A DNA stretch of 64,000 bases, from the NCBI GenBank assembly GCA_934573855.1, contig CAKTMF010000001.1, forward strand, positions 206,382 to 270,381, written 5' to 3'. The notes beneath the pieces are model-generated. The model saw nothing but the letters and a program-made list of their open reading frames with translations. It made no database searches and was not told the DNA's origin. The position numbers and the translations under genes are program-made. The stretch is from an uncultured Oscillospiraceae bacterium. GTDB lineage: Bacteria > Bacillota > Clostridia > Oscillospirales > Oscillospiraceae. Positions 8,349-16,291 of this stretch are shown one piece after another (within the stretch, counting starts at the first letter, position 1; each line of letters starts with the position of its first letter).

Positions 8349-8738
8349 TTATTCGCTGCGGCAGAGGCGGCAGAGACCGCTCACGGTGAGACTGAAGCAC
8401 TCCGGCTCGTAGCCGGGTTCGTAGCGAAGCCGGGAAAAAAACTCCTCCATATCTGCGCTGTCAACGTCCATCACGCGCCGGCAGAGCCGACAGAAGCAGT
8501 GAACGTGCGGCTCGACACGCGCGTCGTACCGCGCCTGCCCGTCCACCGTGCATACCACGCGTACCAGCCCGTCCTTTTCGAGGACCTGGAGGTTTCGGTA
8601 CACCGTCCCGAGGCTCAGCTCCGGAAAATCGGGCTTGAGCGTGGTGTAGACCGTCTCCGCGCTGGGGTGGGCGGTGGTGGCGCGCAGCATATCAAGAATG
8701 GCCTGACGCTTTTTGCTGTTGTTGTGCTTTTGTTCCAC
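8349..8738 (-). CDS. perR: Fur/PerR-family peroxide-type repressor
   Basis: A 129-residue Fur-family protein: N-terminal winged helix (SLGTVYRNLQVLEKDGLV is the recognition region) and a dimerisation domain with HVHCFCRLC and a second CRLC pair that form the structural Zn site. It starts at GTG, with TGGAG upstream. PerR uses Fe or Mn to sense H2O2 through metal-catalysed His oxidation; the downstream peroxide-defence genes support PerR rather than Fur or Zur. A near-consensus Per/Fur box lies just upstream, implying autorepression and control of the whole operon. Confidence 0.85.
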   Translation of the reverse strand: MEQKHNNSKKRQAILDMLRATTAHPSAETVYTTLKPDFPELSLGTVYRNLQVLEKDGLVRVVCTVDGQARYDARVEPHVHCFCRLCRRVMDVDSADMEEFFSRLRYEPGYEPECFSLTVSGLCRLCRSE

Positions 8739-8754
8739 TGGCTTGCTCCAAAAT

Positions 8755-8769
8755 CAATAATGATTATCA
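8755..8769 (-). promoter_or_regulatory. Per/Fur box upstream of perR
   Basis: Minus-strand TGATAATCATTATTG is a 7-1-7 inverted repeat that matches 12 of 14 defined positions of the Per box TTATAATNATTATAA. It is 16 nt from the perR start codon, so bound repressor would block transcription or early elongation. Confidence 0.8.
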
Positions 8770-8830
8770 CTTCTGTTTTTATGATAGCACGGCTTTTCCG
8801 ATTTGTAAAGAGGGAAAATAAAAAATTTTT

Positions 8831-9904
8831 TTATTCGATAAGCTCCACGAGCGCGGGGGCAACGGATGAGGAAAAGAGCCGCGCTGCCGCGAGCGCTTCC
8901 TGAAGCGTGTTGCCGCTGCTGCCGACCTCCACGATGAGCGAGCCGGTGGTCAGGTGCTGGTTATAGCGCTGCTGCACCAGCTGCACGGGCCGCATGAGCG
9001 TGGGGTACTGGTCGTTCACCGCCTTCTGCATGTACAGCGCGAGAGCGAGGTTCCTGCGCCAGTGCGGGTGGGCGAGTCCGCTGTCGTCCGTCCCCACCAG
9101 CAGCATGACCTGCGAGGCGCAGGTGCCGGATTCCTCGGCCATGGTCTTGTATACTACGTCGCCCGAGCCGAGAGCGTCCCTGTGTACGTCAAGAACTATA
9201 GCGATGGTCGGGTACTCGCGCAGATACTCCTCCACGGCGAGACCGGAGCGGTTATACGAGCCGGTGTAGCTTGGATAGTCGTATATGCCCCTGTCGTGGA
9301 TGACGTTCAGCCCCGCCGCCTGAAAAAGCGCCGTCAGCTCGTCTCCGACACGGACGATGTTGTACTCGGTGTCCTCGGTGCGGAAGCTGTCGCTGGCCTC
9401 GTAGCGGTCAAGCCCCGCAGGCGTGTAGGCCTCGCTCGAGTGGGTGTGGATGATGAGGACCTGCGGCCCGTCGGCGCTGAGGGTAAGCCCCGGTCCCGCG
9501 AGCGCGGCGGAGGCCGTGTCCACCTCGTAGCCGGTCATGTTTTTTATGGTAAGGCCGCCGGATATGGTCGTTTCCAGCGCCTCGTCGGCGCGGCTGTCGA
9601 TAACTATGGGGACGGGGGCGGGCGCGTCCTCATCCTCCGGCGCCGAGAGCGGCAGGGGAGTATCGTCCTCTTCAACTGCGGCGGGAGCCTCATCGGTCTC
9701 CGCGAGGCAGCTCTCGGTCTCGGGCGTAGGAGCGGGCGTTTCATCAGGGCCGCTGTCACTCAGGGAGGAGTAGCTGACGTTCCTCATCCGCGCCGCCTCT
9801 ATTTCCGAGCGGGTCTTGTCCCCCAGACGCTCGTAGGCGCTCCCGGAGAGAAGGTAAATGCTCAGCGCCGTCATTATAAGCGCCGCGATAAGCTTTGTCC
9901 TCAT
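8831..9904 (-). CDS. spoIIP: Stage II sporulation protein P
   Basis: 357 residues: an N-terminal transmembrane segment (about 5-20), an acidic Pro-rich linker (45-100) and the SpoIIP catalytic domain. Catalytic-site signatures are HTHSSEAY (153-160) and DVHRDA (239-244), followed by VGTDDSGLAHP and IVEVGSSGNT. SpoIIP is the amidase/endopeptidase of the DMP complex that hydrolyses septal peptidoglycan during forespore engulfment, acting outside the mother-cell membrane. Partners SpoIID and SpoIIM are not in this window. It lies upstream of perR on the same strand but perR has its own operator region. Confidence 0.93.
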   Translation of the reverse strand: MRTKLIAALIMTALSIYLLSGSAYERLGDKTRSEIEAARMRNVSYSSLSDSGPDETPAPTPETESCLAETDEAPAAVEEDDTPLPLSAPEDEDAPAPVPIVIDSRADEALETTISGGLTIKNMTGYEVDTASAALAGPGLTLSADGPQVLIIHTHSSEAYTPAGLDRYEASDSFRTEDTEYNIVRVGDELTALFQAAGLNVIHDRGIYDYPSYTGSYNRSGLAVEEYLREYPTIAIVLDVHRDALGSGDVVYKTMAEESGTCASQVMLLVGTDDSGLAHPHWRRNLALALYMQKAVNDQYPTLMRPVQLVQQRYNQHLTTGSLIVEVGSSGNTLQEALAAARLFSSSVAPALVELIE

Positions 9905-10015
9905 GCCATCACCTCAACATAAACTATGTCCCGGATGAGCAAAATAGTCCTGCCTTGAAAAAGGGAAAAAAGCGTGATATATTACGTCTATATGAAAGAG
10001 AAAGGAATGAACATC

Positions 10016-10273
10016 ATGAAATATACATTCAAGCCCAAGGGCGTCTGCTCCCAGCTTATGGAGATCGAGACCGACGGCAGCACCGTTTCCTCCGTAAAGG
10101 TCACCGGGGGCTGCTCCGGCAATCTTCAGGGTATAAGCGCGCTGGTGAAGGGCATGGACATCGACGAGGCCATAAAGCGCATGGAAGGCATACGCTGCGG
10201 CTTCAAGAACACCTCCTGCCCCGACCAGCTCGCTCAGGCGCTCAAGCATATCAAGGATGAGGAAGAGAACTGA
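10016..10273 (+). CDS. TSCPD-domain protein (TIGR03905-like)
   Basis: 85 residues matching the small stand-alone TSCPD family: KYTFKPKGVCSQLMEI near the start, then GGCSGNLQGISALV and the signature NTSCPDQLAQAL near the end, with three conserved Cys. The same module occurs at the C-terminus of some ribonucleotide reductases, where it may bind nucleic acid or metal; the function of the free form is unknown. I chose the ATG at 10016 (AAAGGA 9 nt upstream) over the longer in-frame start at 9974. The next gene starts inside its 3' end. Confidence 0.8.
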   Translation: MKYTFKPKGVCSQLMEIETDGSTVSSVKVTGGCSGNLQGISALVKGMDIDEAIKRMEGIRCGFKNTSCPDQLAQALKHIKDEEEN

Positions 10274-11228
10274 CGGCGATCCGGCCGCAAACTTTCTGCG
10301 GTCCGCCGCGCTCATCTGCCTGATCGTCTGCCTCGCGCTCGTGACCGGGTGCGCCGCCTCCCCGTCGGAGCCGCTCTCCGGAGGCTCCGTACAGACGCCG
10401 GAGGAGACCGCCGCGCCGCCGGCGGAGGACGCTGAACCGGAAACGCATGTTGAGCTGCCGTACCCAGAGATACGGATATATCTCGATTCGCTTTTGTGGG
10501 ACAGGGGCTTCGTGCGCGGCGAAACGGCGTATCTGCCGCTGAGCCTTTTTTGCCGTGAGCTGAATATGGAGCCGCTGTGCGTAATGACGGACGGTGTGCT
10601 GACGGTGCAGGCCCATTCGCTGGAACTGAGCGCAGGGGCCGGGGACGAGTATATGACGGTCAACGGCCGCTATATCTTCACTCCCGGCGGCTTCGTCATG
10701 GTCGGGGATGAGCCTTATATCCCGGCCGAAGCGGCGGAGGCCATATTCAATGTTAAGATAACGGCGGCGGAGGATATGAGCCGTCTTGATCTCGACATGG
10801 ACGGCGCGGGCGTCATCACCGGCGGGGAGCGGTACTATACCCTCAATTTCGACAGTGCAGATGTTTTCTGGCTCTCGCGCATAATCTTTGCCGAGGCCAC
10901 GGGACAGCCGCTCGCCGGGCGTATCGCCGTCGGCAACGTGGTGCTCAACCGCGTGGCGCACGAGGAGTACCCCGACTCCATCCATGAGGTCATTTTTGAT
11001 ACCAAGGGCGGGGTGCAGTTCGACACCACGCTCTCCAACGCCGTACTCAACGAGGCGGACGAGCTGTCGGTCATCGCGGCGTATATGGCGCTCGACGGCG
11101 TGAACACCGCCGGGAACAGCCTCTTTTTCGTGAACCCGGCAAAGGGTGACGACAGCTGGTTCCGCGCGGCGCTTGAGCATGTGGCGACCATCGGCGACCA
11201 CGACTTCTATACCATCAAGGGAGCATGA
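10257..11228 (+). CDS. Lipoprotein with SleB-type cell-wall hydrolase domain
   Basis: 323 residues. A signal peptide ends in a lipobox LVTGC (C32). A Pro/Glu-rich spacer leads to a beta-rich region (about 68-170: RGETAYLPLSLFCRELNMEP, then GDEPYIPAEAAEAIF) like the copper-amine-oxidase N-domain found in many clostridial surface proteins. A SleB/hydrolase-2 domain (203-318) follows, with the catalytic Glu probably E213 in FAEATGQP. SleB enzymes are lytic transglycosylases that degrade spore cortex. With spoIIP next door a role in sporulation or germination is likely, though lipid anchoring is unusual for SleB. Confidence 0.85.
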   Translation: MRKRTDGDPAANFLRSAALICLIVCLALVTGCAASPSEPLSGGSVQTPEETAAPPAEDAEPETHVELPYPEIRIYLDSLLWDRGFVRGETAYLPLSLFCRELNMEPLCVMTDGVLTVQAHSLELSAGAGDEYMTVNGRYIFTPGGFVMVGDEPYIPAEAAEAIFNVKITAAEDMSRLDLDMDGAGVITGGERYYTLNFDSADVFWLSRIIFAEATGQPLAGRIAVGNVVLNRVAHEEYPDSIHEVIFDTKGGVQFDTTLSNAVLNEADELSVIAAYMALDGVNTAGNSLFFVNPAKGDDSWFRAALEHVATIGDHDFYTIKGA

Positions 11229-11230
11229 GC

Positions 11231-11938
11231 ATGGAGCTTGAAAACGTGCTGGCCTCCGGCTTCGAGGCGCTGGGCGTCACGCCCGACGCGGAGGCCGCGA
11301 GCCGCTACAGGATATATTTTGAATATCTCGAGGAGATGAACGCCGTCATGAATCTCACCGCCATTAGCGGCGAGACGGACGTCGCGCGCCTGCATTTCCT
11401 TGACAGTGCGGCGTTGCTGACCCTGCCTGAGTTTGAAGGCGGGAGGGTGATAGACGTCGGCACGGGAGCGGGCTTTCCGGGGCTTGCGCTGAAGATAGCG
11501 CGCCCGGAGCTTGAACTCACGCTGCTCGACAGCCTTGATAAGCGCATAAACTTCCTCAGGAATACCTGCGAACGGCTGGGCTTCGACGACGTGGAGTGTA
11601 TCCACGCGCGGGCCGAGGAGGCCCCCGCGGCCTACCGGGGCGCGTTCGACACCGTCACCTCGCGCGCCGTGGCAAGGCTCGCCCTCCTGTGCGAGCTGTG
11701 TATCCCGCTGGTGAAAAAGGGCGGGGCATTCATCGCCATGAAGGGACCGGACTGCGGCGAGGAGGTGCGTGAGGCGAAGCGCGGTATCGCCATGCTCGGC
11801 GGCAGGCTCGAGCGTGTGGCCGACTACACCGTCCCCGGTACGGATATCACCCACAGCGCCGTCATCATCCGCAAGGTGAACGACACGCTGCCTAAATACC
11901 CCCGCCGCTGGGCGCAGATAAAAAAGCAGCCGCTGTAA
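11231..11938 (+). CDS. rsmG: 16S rRNA (guanine-527-N7)-methyltransferase
   Basis: 235 residues with the GidB/RsmG fold: NLTAI near 41-45, the SAM-binding DVGTGAGFPG (75-84), LDSLDKRINFL, and SRAVA in the substrate region. It methylates G527 of 16S rRNA; loss gives low-level streptomycin resistance in other bacteria. The ATG at 11231 is preferred because AAGGGAG lies 7 nt upstream; the alternative ATG at 11225 overlaps the previous stop. A strong terminator follows. Confidence 0.94.
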   Translation: MELENVLASGFEALGVTPDAEAASRYRIYFEYLEEMNAVMNLTAISGETDVARLHFLDSAALLTLPEFEGGRVIDVGTGAGFPGLALKIARPELELTLLDSLDKRINFLRNTCERLGFDDVECIHARAEEAPAAYRGAFDTVTSRAVARLALLCELCIPLVKKGGAFIAMKGPDCGEEVREAKRGIAMLGGRLERVADYTVPGTDITHSAVIIRKVNDTLPKYPRRWAQIKKQPL

Positions 11939-11970
11939 TTGGGAGCACCGGCGTGACCGGTAATTGAACG

Positions 11971-12003
11971 AAAAAGGACTTCGGTTTTTCCGAAGTCCTT
12001 TTT
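11971..12003. terminator. Bidirectional intrinsic terminator
   Basis: AAAAAGGACTTCGG / CCGAAGTCCTTTTT stem with a TTTTT loop, between convergent rsmG and plsY. Confidence 0.88.
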
Positions 12004-12029
12004 GTGATATTTGTGATATTTGGGGGCGT

Positions 12030-12641
12030 TTAGTTCGTCTTGGGTTCGTTGGGGGCCGGCTTTGCCGCCTTGAAATCCGGCTCGGTGCCTTTGATCACGC
12101 GTCTTAGGTTATTGCGGTGCTGCACGAGTACGATGAGCGCACTGACTATGGCCAGCACCATGCGCGCCCTGCCAACGCCGAGGAGCCACGACGACGCGAC
12201 GATCGCGACCGCGCCCGAGCATGACCCGAGGGAGACCTTTTTCGTGAGAAACGACACGATGAGGAACGCCGCAACTGTACACAGCCCCACGCGCCAGTCG
12301 ATCATCAGGGCGACTATACCGCCGACGGCGACGCCCTTTCCGCCGTGAAAGCCGTGAAAAACGGGAAAGCAATGCCCGAGCATGCACGAGATACCGCCCG
12401 CGGCAAAGCCCGCCTCGGCGCAGAGCAGGTAGCCCAGCCATATCGCCGCGACGGACTTGAGCATATCGCCCATCAGCGTGAAGATCGCGGATCTCATCCC
12501 GTAAATGCGGGCCATGTTGGTGGCTCCGGGGTTGCCGCTGCCGTGGTCGCGCACATCCCCGCCTAAAAGCTTCGAGGTGAATATCGCCATGTTCAGCGAA
12601 CCGAGCATATATCCCGCAACGATTATTATAAGGTATTTCAT
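12030..12641 (-). CDS. plsY: Glycerol-3-phosphate acyltransferase PlsY
   Basis: 203-residue polytopic membrane enzyme with the two diagnostic cytoplasmic loops: GSGNPGATN (34-42) and GHCFPVFHGFHGGKG (89-103). It transfers the acyl group from acyl-phosphate to glycerol-3-phosphate, the first step of phospholipid synthesis in Firmicutes; the acyl-phosphate comes from PlsX, whose gene is not in the window. It has a charged Lys/Pro/Asn tail (residues 190-203). Confidence 0.95.
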   Translation of the reverse strand: MKYLIIIVAGYMLGSLNMAIFTSKLLGGDVRDHGSGNPGATNMARIYGMRSAIFTLMGDMLKSVAAIWLGYLLCAEAGFAAGGISCMLGHCFPVFHGFHGGKGVAVGGIVALMIDWRVGLCTVAAFLIVSFLTKKVSLGSCSGAVAIVASSWLLGVGRARMVLAIVSALIVLVQHRNNLRRVIKGTEPDFKAAKPAPNEPKTN

Positions 12642-12739
12642 AGCCGCTTCCAGTCCAAAATGATACTACAAAAATTTCAATTAATTATATCGCCGCCTGC
12701 ATGAAATTGCAATACGGATATGGACGATTTTACAGACAA

Positions 12740-13369
12740 TTAAAAAATGTTCCAAGGGAATTTTGTCGGCGGCTCGGCGGAGAAACGCATTTTCTCACCT
12801 GTGCCGGGATGGGTAAAGGATATCATCGCCGACCAGAGCGCGATGTCGCACCCGTCGTCAATGGTGCTGTATTTCCTGTCGCCGACCAGCGGGAGGGAGC
12901 GGGAGGAGAACTGGCAGCGTATCTGATGGGTCCTCCCGGTGTGCAGCCGGATACGCACGAGACTCATCGCGCCGGAGCGCGCGAGCGTGACGTAGGAGAG
13001 CCGCGCCTCCTGCACGCCCTTTGCCGGGGCGGGGGCTACATAGGTCTTGCGCTCAGCCTTATCGCGCGCGAGGAGGTCGCGCATTTCGCCCGCGTCATCC
13101 GTGCTGCCGTGAACGACCGCCAGATATTCCTTGTCAAAGCCGCCCTCTCTTATCTGGCGGCTCAGCTCCGAGGCGGCGGAGGCGCTGCGCGCGAGGACCA
13201 TGAGTCCGCTCACCACGCGGTCGAGCCGGTGTACGGTGCGCACGTCCGCGCCATCGTCGCGCAGCGCCTCGCGCACAAGTCCGGGCAGGCCTCCCGGCTC
13301 GTCGGTGGAGAGTACGCCCGCGGGCTTTATGCACACAAGTATGTCGCTGTCGGAGTACAGAATGTCCAT
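12740..13369 (-). CDS. RluA-family pseudouridine synthase
   Basis: 209 residues. The catalytic motif HRLDRVVSG (47-55, catalytic D50) and the RLHTGRTHQIR stretch identify the RluA family, which isomerises uridine in rRNA or tRNA. No S4 RNA-binding domain precedes it, so it is a compact form like RluC/TruC-type minimal enzymes. I chose the ATG at 13369 (ACGAGGT 6 nt upstream) rather than the longer frame from 13420. The target position cannot be predicted. Confidence 0.9.
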   Translation of the reverse strand: MDILYSDSDILVCIKPAGVLSTDEPGGLPGLVREALRDDGADVRTVHRLDRVVSGLMVLARSASAASELSRQIREGGFDKEYLAVVHGSTDDAGEMRDLLARDKAERKTYVAPAPAKGVQEARLSYVTLARSGAMSLVRIRLHTGRTHQIRCQFSSRSLPLVGDRKYSTIDDGCDIALWSAMISFTHPGTGEKMRFSAEPPTKFPWNIF

Positions 13370-13471
13370 AGATATACCTCGTTTCACGGGACATTTTAGC
13401 ACATATCCACCGCTTTTCAAACAGCGTTTTTTGTGCTATGATGAAACGAACAGGTTTTTTGAGGTAAAGCG

Positions 13472-14629
13472 ATGGAAAAGCAGGAAAAAACGTGTAAATA
13501 TTTCAGAAAATGCGGCGGCTGCCAGCTGTGGAACATGAGCTATGAGGAGCAGCTCCGCCATAAGCAGGGGAAGCTTATCGCCCTTCTGGGCGAGTTCGGC
13601 CACGTTGAGGACATCATCGGCATGGAGGAGCCGCTGCGCTACCGGGCAAAGGTCTGCGCGGCCTTCGGACTTGACGGGCGGCGCAATGTCGTCTCCGGCA
13701 TTTACCAGCCGGGGAGCCATGAGATCGTCCCCGTGGACGACTGCCTCATCGAGGACGCCGTCGCCGACAGGATAATCGTCGATATCCGCAATATGCTCCG
13801 CCCGTTCAAAATACAGGTCTTTGACGAGCGCAGCGGCAGCGGCTGGCTTCGCCATGTGCTGGTGCGCCGGGGCTTCAGGACCGGTCAGGTGCTGGTGGTG
13901 CTTGTCGCGGTCTCGCCGATCTTCAAGCTGCAAAAGCCCTTTGTGAACGAGCTTCTCGAAAAGCACCCCGAGATAACGAGCATAGTCCTCAACATAAACG
14001 ACCGCTTCGGCCCCGTGGTGCTGGGGACGAGGGAGAAGGTCATATACGGCGCGGGGTACATCGAGGACGAGATATGCGGCAGCCGCTTTCGTATCTCGCC
14101 GCGCTCGTTCTGCCAGGTGAACCCGGCGCAGACGGAGATACTCTACAATAAGGCGATGGAGCTTGCCGCCATACGCCCGGCGGACACGGTGCTGGACGCG
14201 TACTGCGGTATCGGCACCATTGCCCTCACCGCCGCGAAGAGCGCAAAGCAGGTCATCGGCGTCGAGATAAACAAGGACGCCGTCAGGGACGCCATCGTGA
14301 ACGCAAGGCTCAACGGCGCGAAGAACTGCTGGTTCACGGCGGACGACGCGGGCAAATACATGGAACGCATGGCGGCGGACGGAGTGACGCCGGACGCGGT
14401 GTTCATGGATCCTCCCCGGCAGGGGGCGGACATGAATTTCCTCGGTTCGCTCGTGAAGTCCGCACCGGGACGCGTGGTGTACATCTCCTGCGGACCGGAG
14501 AGCCTCAGGCGCGACCTCGGCGTACTCACCGCGCATGGTTACGCTGTCAGACGCATACAGCCGGTCGACATGTTCCCGTACACCTCGCATATCGAGACGG
14601 TCGTTCTGATGGAAAAGAAAAAGAAATGA
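13472..14629 (+). CDS. rlmD: 23S rRNA (uracil-C5)-methyltransferase, RlmD/RumA family
   Basis: 385 residues. The Cys of an iron-sulfur cluster are visible at C8, C14 and C17 (CKYFRKCGGC), with C91 a candidate fourth ligand. SAM-binding motif DAYCGIGT (242-249), DPPRQG (313-318) and the nucleophile C340 in ISCGP complete the TrmA/RlmD signature. The usual N-terminal TRAM domain is missing, so the protein is shorter than E. coli RlmD but similar to many clostridial homologues. It methylates uridines such as U1939 of 23S rRNA. The acetyltransferase gene follows 9 nt later. Confidence 0.88.
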   Translation: MEKQEKTCKYFRKCGGCQLWNMSYEEQLRHKQGKLIALLGEFGHVEDIIGMEEPLRYRAKVCAAFGLDGRRNVVSGIYQPGSHEIVPVDDCLIEDAVADRIIVDIRNMLRPFKIQVFDERSGSGWLRHVLVRRGFRTGQVLVVLVAVSPIFKLQKPFVNELLEKHPEITSIVLNINDRFGPVVLGTREKVIYGAGYIEDEICGSRFRISPRSFCQVNPAQTEILYNKAMELAAIRPADTVLDAYCGIGTIALTAAKSAKQVIGVEINKDAVRDAIVNARLNGAKNCWFTADDAGKYMERMAADGVTPDAVFMDPPRQGADMNFLGSLVKSAPGRVVYISCGPESLRRDLGVLTAHGYAVRRIQPVDMFPYTSHIETVVLMEKKKK

Positions 14630-14638
14630 GGAAACGGC

Positions 14639-15700
14639 ATGATCTTCAGAAAAGCGGCGCCTGAGGATATCGACGCGATAGAGGAGCTGTACGCGGCCTC
14701 ATGCGTCTACCTTGAGGAGCATATCAACTACCCGAAATGGAAAAAGGATATATACCCCAACCGCGAGACCGCGGAGACGGGCGTCATGACCGGGACGCAG
14801 TATGTCTGCCTCTCCGGCGGGAGACTTGCCGGAGCCGTCAGGCTCAGCCATGAGCCGGAGGCGGGCTACGCCGGCGCGCCGTGGAAAACGCCGGACGATT
14901 ATTCAGGGATATTTGTGATCTATACCCTCGCCGTACACCCGGACTTTTACGGACGTGGCGTGGGGCGCTTCATGCTCGCGGAGGCCGAGCGTATCGCCCG
15001 CGAGAGCGGCGGCATAAGCATACGGCTGGACGCGGTGGCGGGGAACATACCCGCCGAAAGGCTGTACCGCGGCGCGGGATACGTGCTTATCGCGGAGAAG
15101 AGCCTCGGCTACGAGGAGCTTGGCCTGCCGCTTTTTGCGCTGTTTGAAAAGGTCCTGCGGCGGGAGAACGGGTCGGCGGAGAACGAGGGGACAGAGCATA
15201 TGGAGACCGAACGGCTGCTGCTCCGCCCATTCCGTGAGACGGACGCTGCGCAGATGCATGAGCTTTTCAGCGACGCCGAGGCAATGCGTCTCGTGGGCAT
15301 GCTGCCCGCATTTGAGAGCGTGAGTCGGAGCGAGGAGCGGATAAGACGCTGGAGCGGACACGGCAGCCGTCTTGCCGTCACGCTAAGGGAGAGCGGCGCC
15401 GTCATCGGCTATATCGCCGTGAACCGTGACTCCGAGGACGGGAGAGACGACACCCGCGAGCTGGGCTTTGCCCTCACGGCGGAATACAGAGGCCGGGGCT
15501 ATATGCTCGAGGCGGTGAACGCGGTGGTAAACGAGCTGAAAAAAGAAGGGGTGCGCCATGTCTGGGCGTGCTGCTTCGAGGAAAACGCGTCTTCCGAGAG
15601 GCTCATCAGGCGCGCGGGCTTTACGTTCAGGCAGAAGGGGAGCTACGACGCTCCGAACGACAGGACCTACACGTCGCTGGAGTTCTGCATGGACCTGTGA
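14639..15700 (+). CDS. Tandem GNAT acetyltransferase (two fused domains)
   Basis: 353 residues with two complete GNAT domains in one frame. The first (about 1-165) has AVHPDFYGRGVGRFML, the acetyl-CoA-binding motif A. A short polar linker (NGSAENEGTEHME) leads to the second (about 185-353), which begins like RimJ/RimL enzymes (TERLLLRPFRETDA) and has LTAEYRGRGYMLEA as motif A. Each transfers acetyl groups from acetyl-CoA to amines. I see no stop or frameshift at the junction, so it is a genuine fusion. Substrates unknown. Confidence 0.85.
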   Translation: MIFRKAAPEDIDAIEELYAASCVYLEEHINYPKWKKDIYPNRETAETGVMTGTQYVCLSGGRLAGAVRLSHEPEAGYAGAPWKTPDDYSGIFVIYTLAVHPDFYGRGVGRFMLAEAERIARESGGISIRLDAVAGNIPAERLYRGAGYVLIAEKSLGYEELGLPLFALFEKVLRRENGSAENEGTEHMETERLLLRPFRETDAAQMHELFSDAEAMRLVGMLPAFESVSRSEERIRRWSGHGSRLAVTLRESGAVIGYIAVNRDSEDGRDDTRELGFALTAEYRGRGYMLEAVNAVVNELKKEGVRHVWACCFEENASSERLIRRAGFTFRQKGSYDAPNDRTYTSLEFCMDL

Positions 15701-15718
15701 AAAAAGAGGAGAAGAGAC

Positions 15719-16291
15719 ATGGAGCATAAGGGAACGAAAATTATCGAGACCGGGAGACTGACGCTCCGTCCCGTCAGAGAAGCGGACGCGGAGGCAGGCT
15801 ACAGGAACTGGTGCGGCGACAGCCGTGTGACGGAATTTCTCATGTGGCCGACGCACGAGAACTCCGGCGTGACACGTCAGGTGTTCAGGAGCTGGGAAAA
15901 TTCCTACTCCGACCCGGCGTTCTATCAGTGGGCCATCGTCCCCAAAGAGCTGGGCGAGCCTATCGGCACGATCAGCGTGGTGCATACCGTGCCGGGGATA
16001 GAAATGATGAGCATGGGCTACTGCATAGGCTGCCGGTGGTGGCACAGGGGGATAACGAGCGAGGCTCTCGCGGCGGTCATCGATTTCCTCTTCGGCGAGG
16101 TGGGCGTGAACCGTATCGAGGCGAGGCATGACCCCGCAAACCCACACTCCGGTGATGTTATGAGGAAGTGCGGCATGACCTGTGAGGGGACCCTCCGTCA
16201 GGCGGCGCTGAGCAACAGGGGCGTGACGGATGTGTGCGTTTACAGTATCCTGCGCTCGGAATGGAAGGATAAAAAGCGAGGTAATTTATGA
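15719..16291 (+). CDS. GNAT acetyltransferase, RimJ/RimL-like
   Basis: 190 residues with the RimJ/RimL opening ETGRLTLRPVREADAE and a motif-A region YCIGCRWWHRGITSEAL, although the usual Q/RxxGxG/A is altered there to RWWHRGI. It may acetylate a protein N-terminus or a small amine. Its 3' end overlaps the MFS gene by 4 nt, so the two are co-translated; the acetyltransferase pair and the exporter could act on the same compound (inference). Confidence 0.85.
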   Translation: MEHKGTKIIETGRLTLRPVREADAEAGYRNWCGDSRVTEFLMWPTHENSGVTRQVFRSWENSYSDPAFYQWAIVPKELGEPIGTISVVHTVPGIEMMSMGYCIGCRWWHRGITSEALAAVIDFLFGEVGVNRIEARHDPANPHSGDVMRKCGMTCEGTLRQAALSNRGVTDVCVYSILRSEWKDKKRGNL

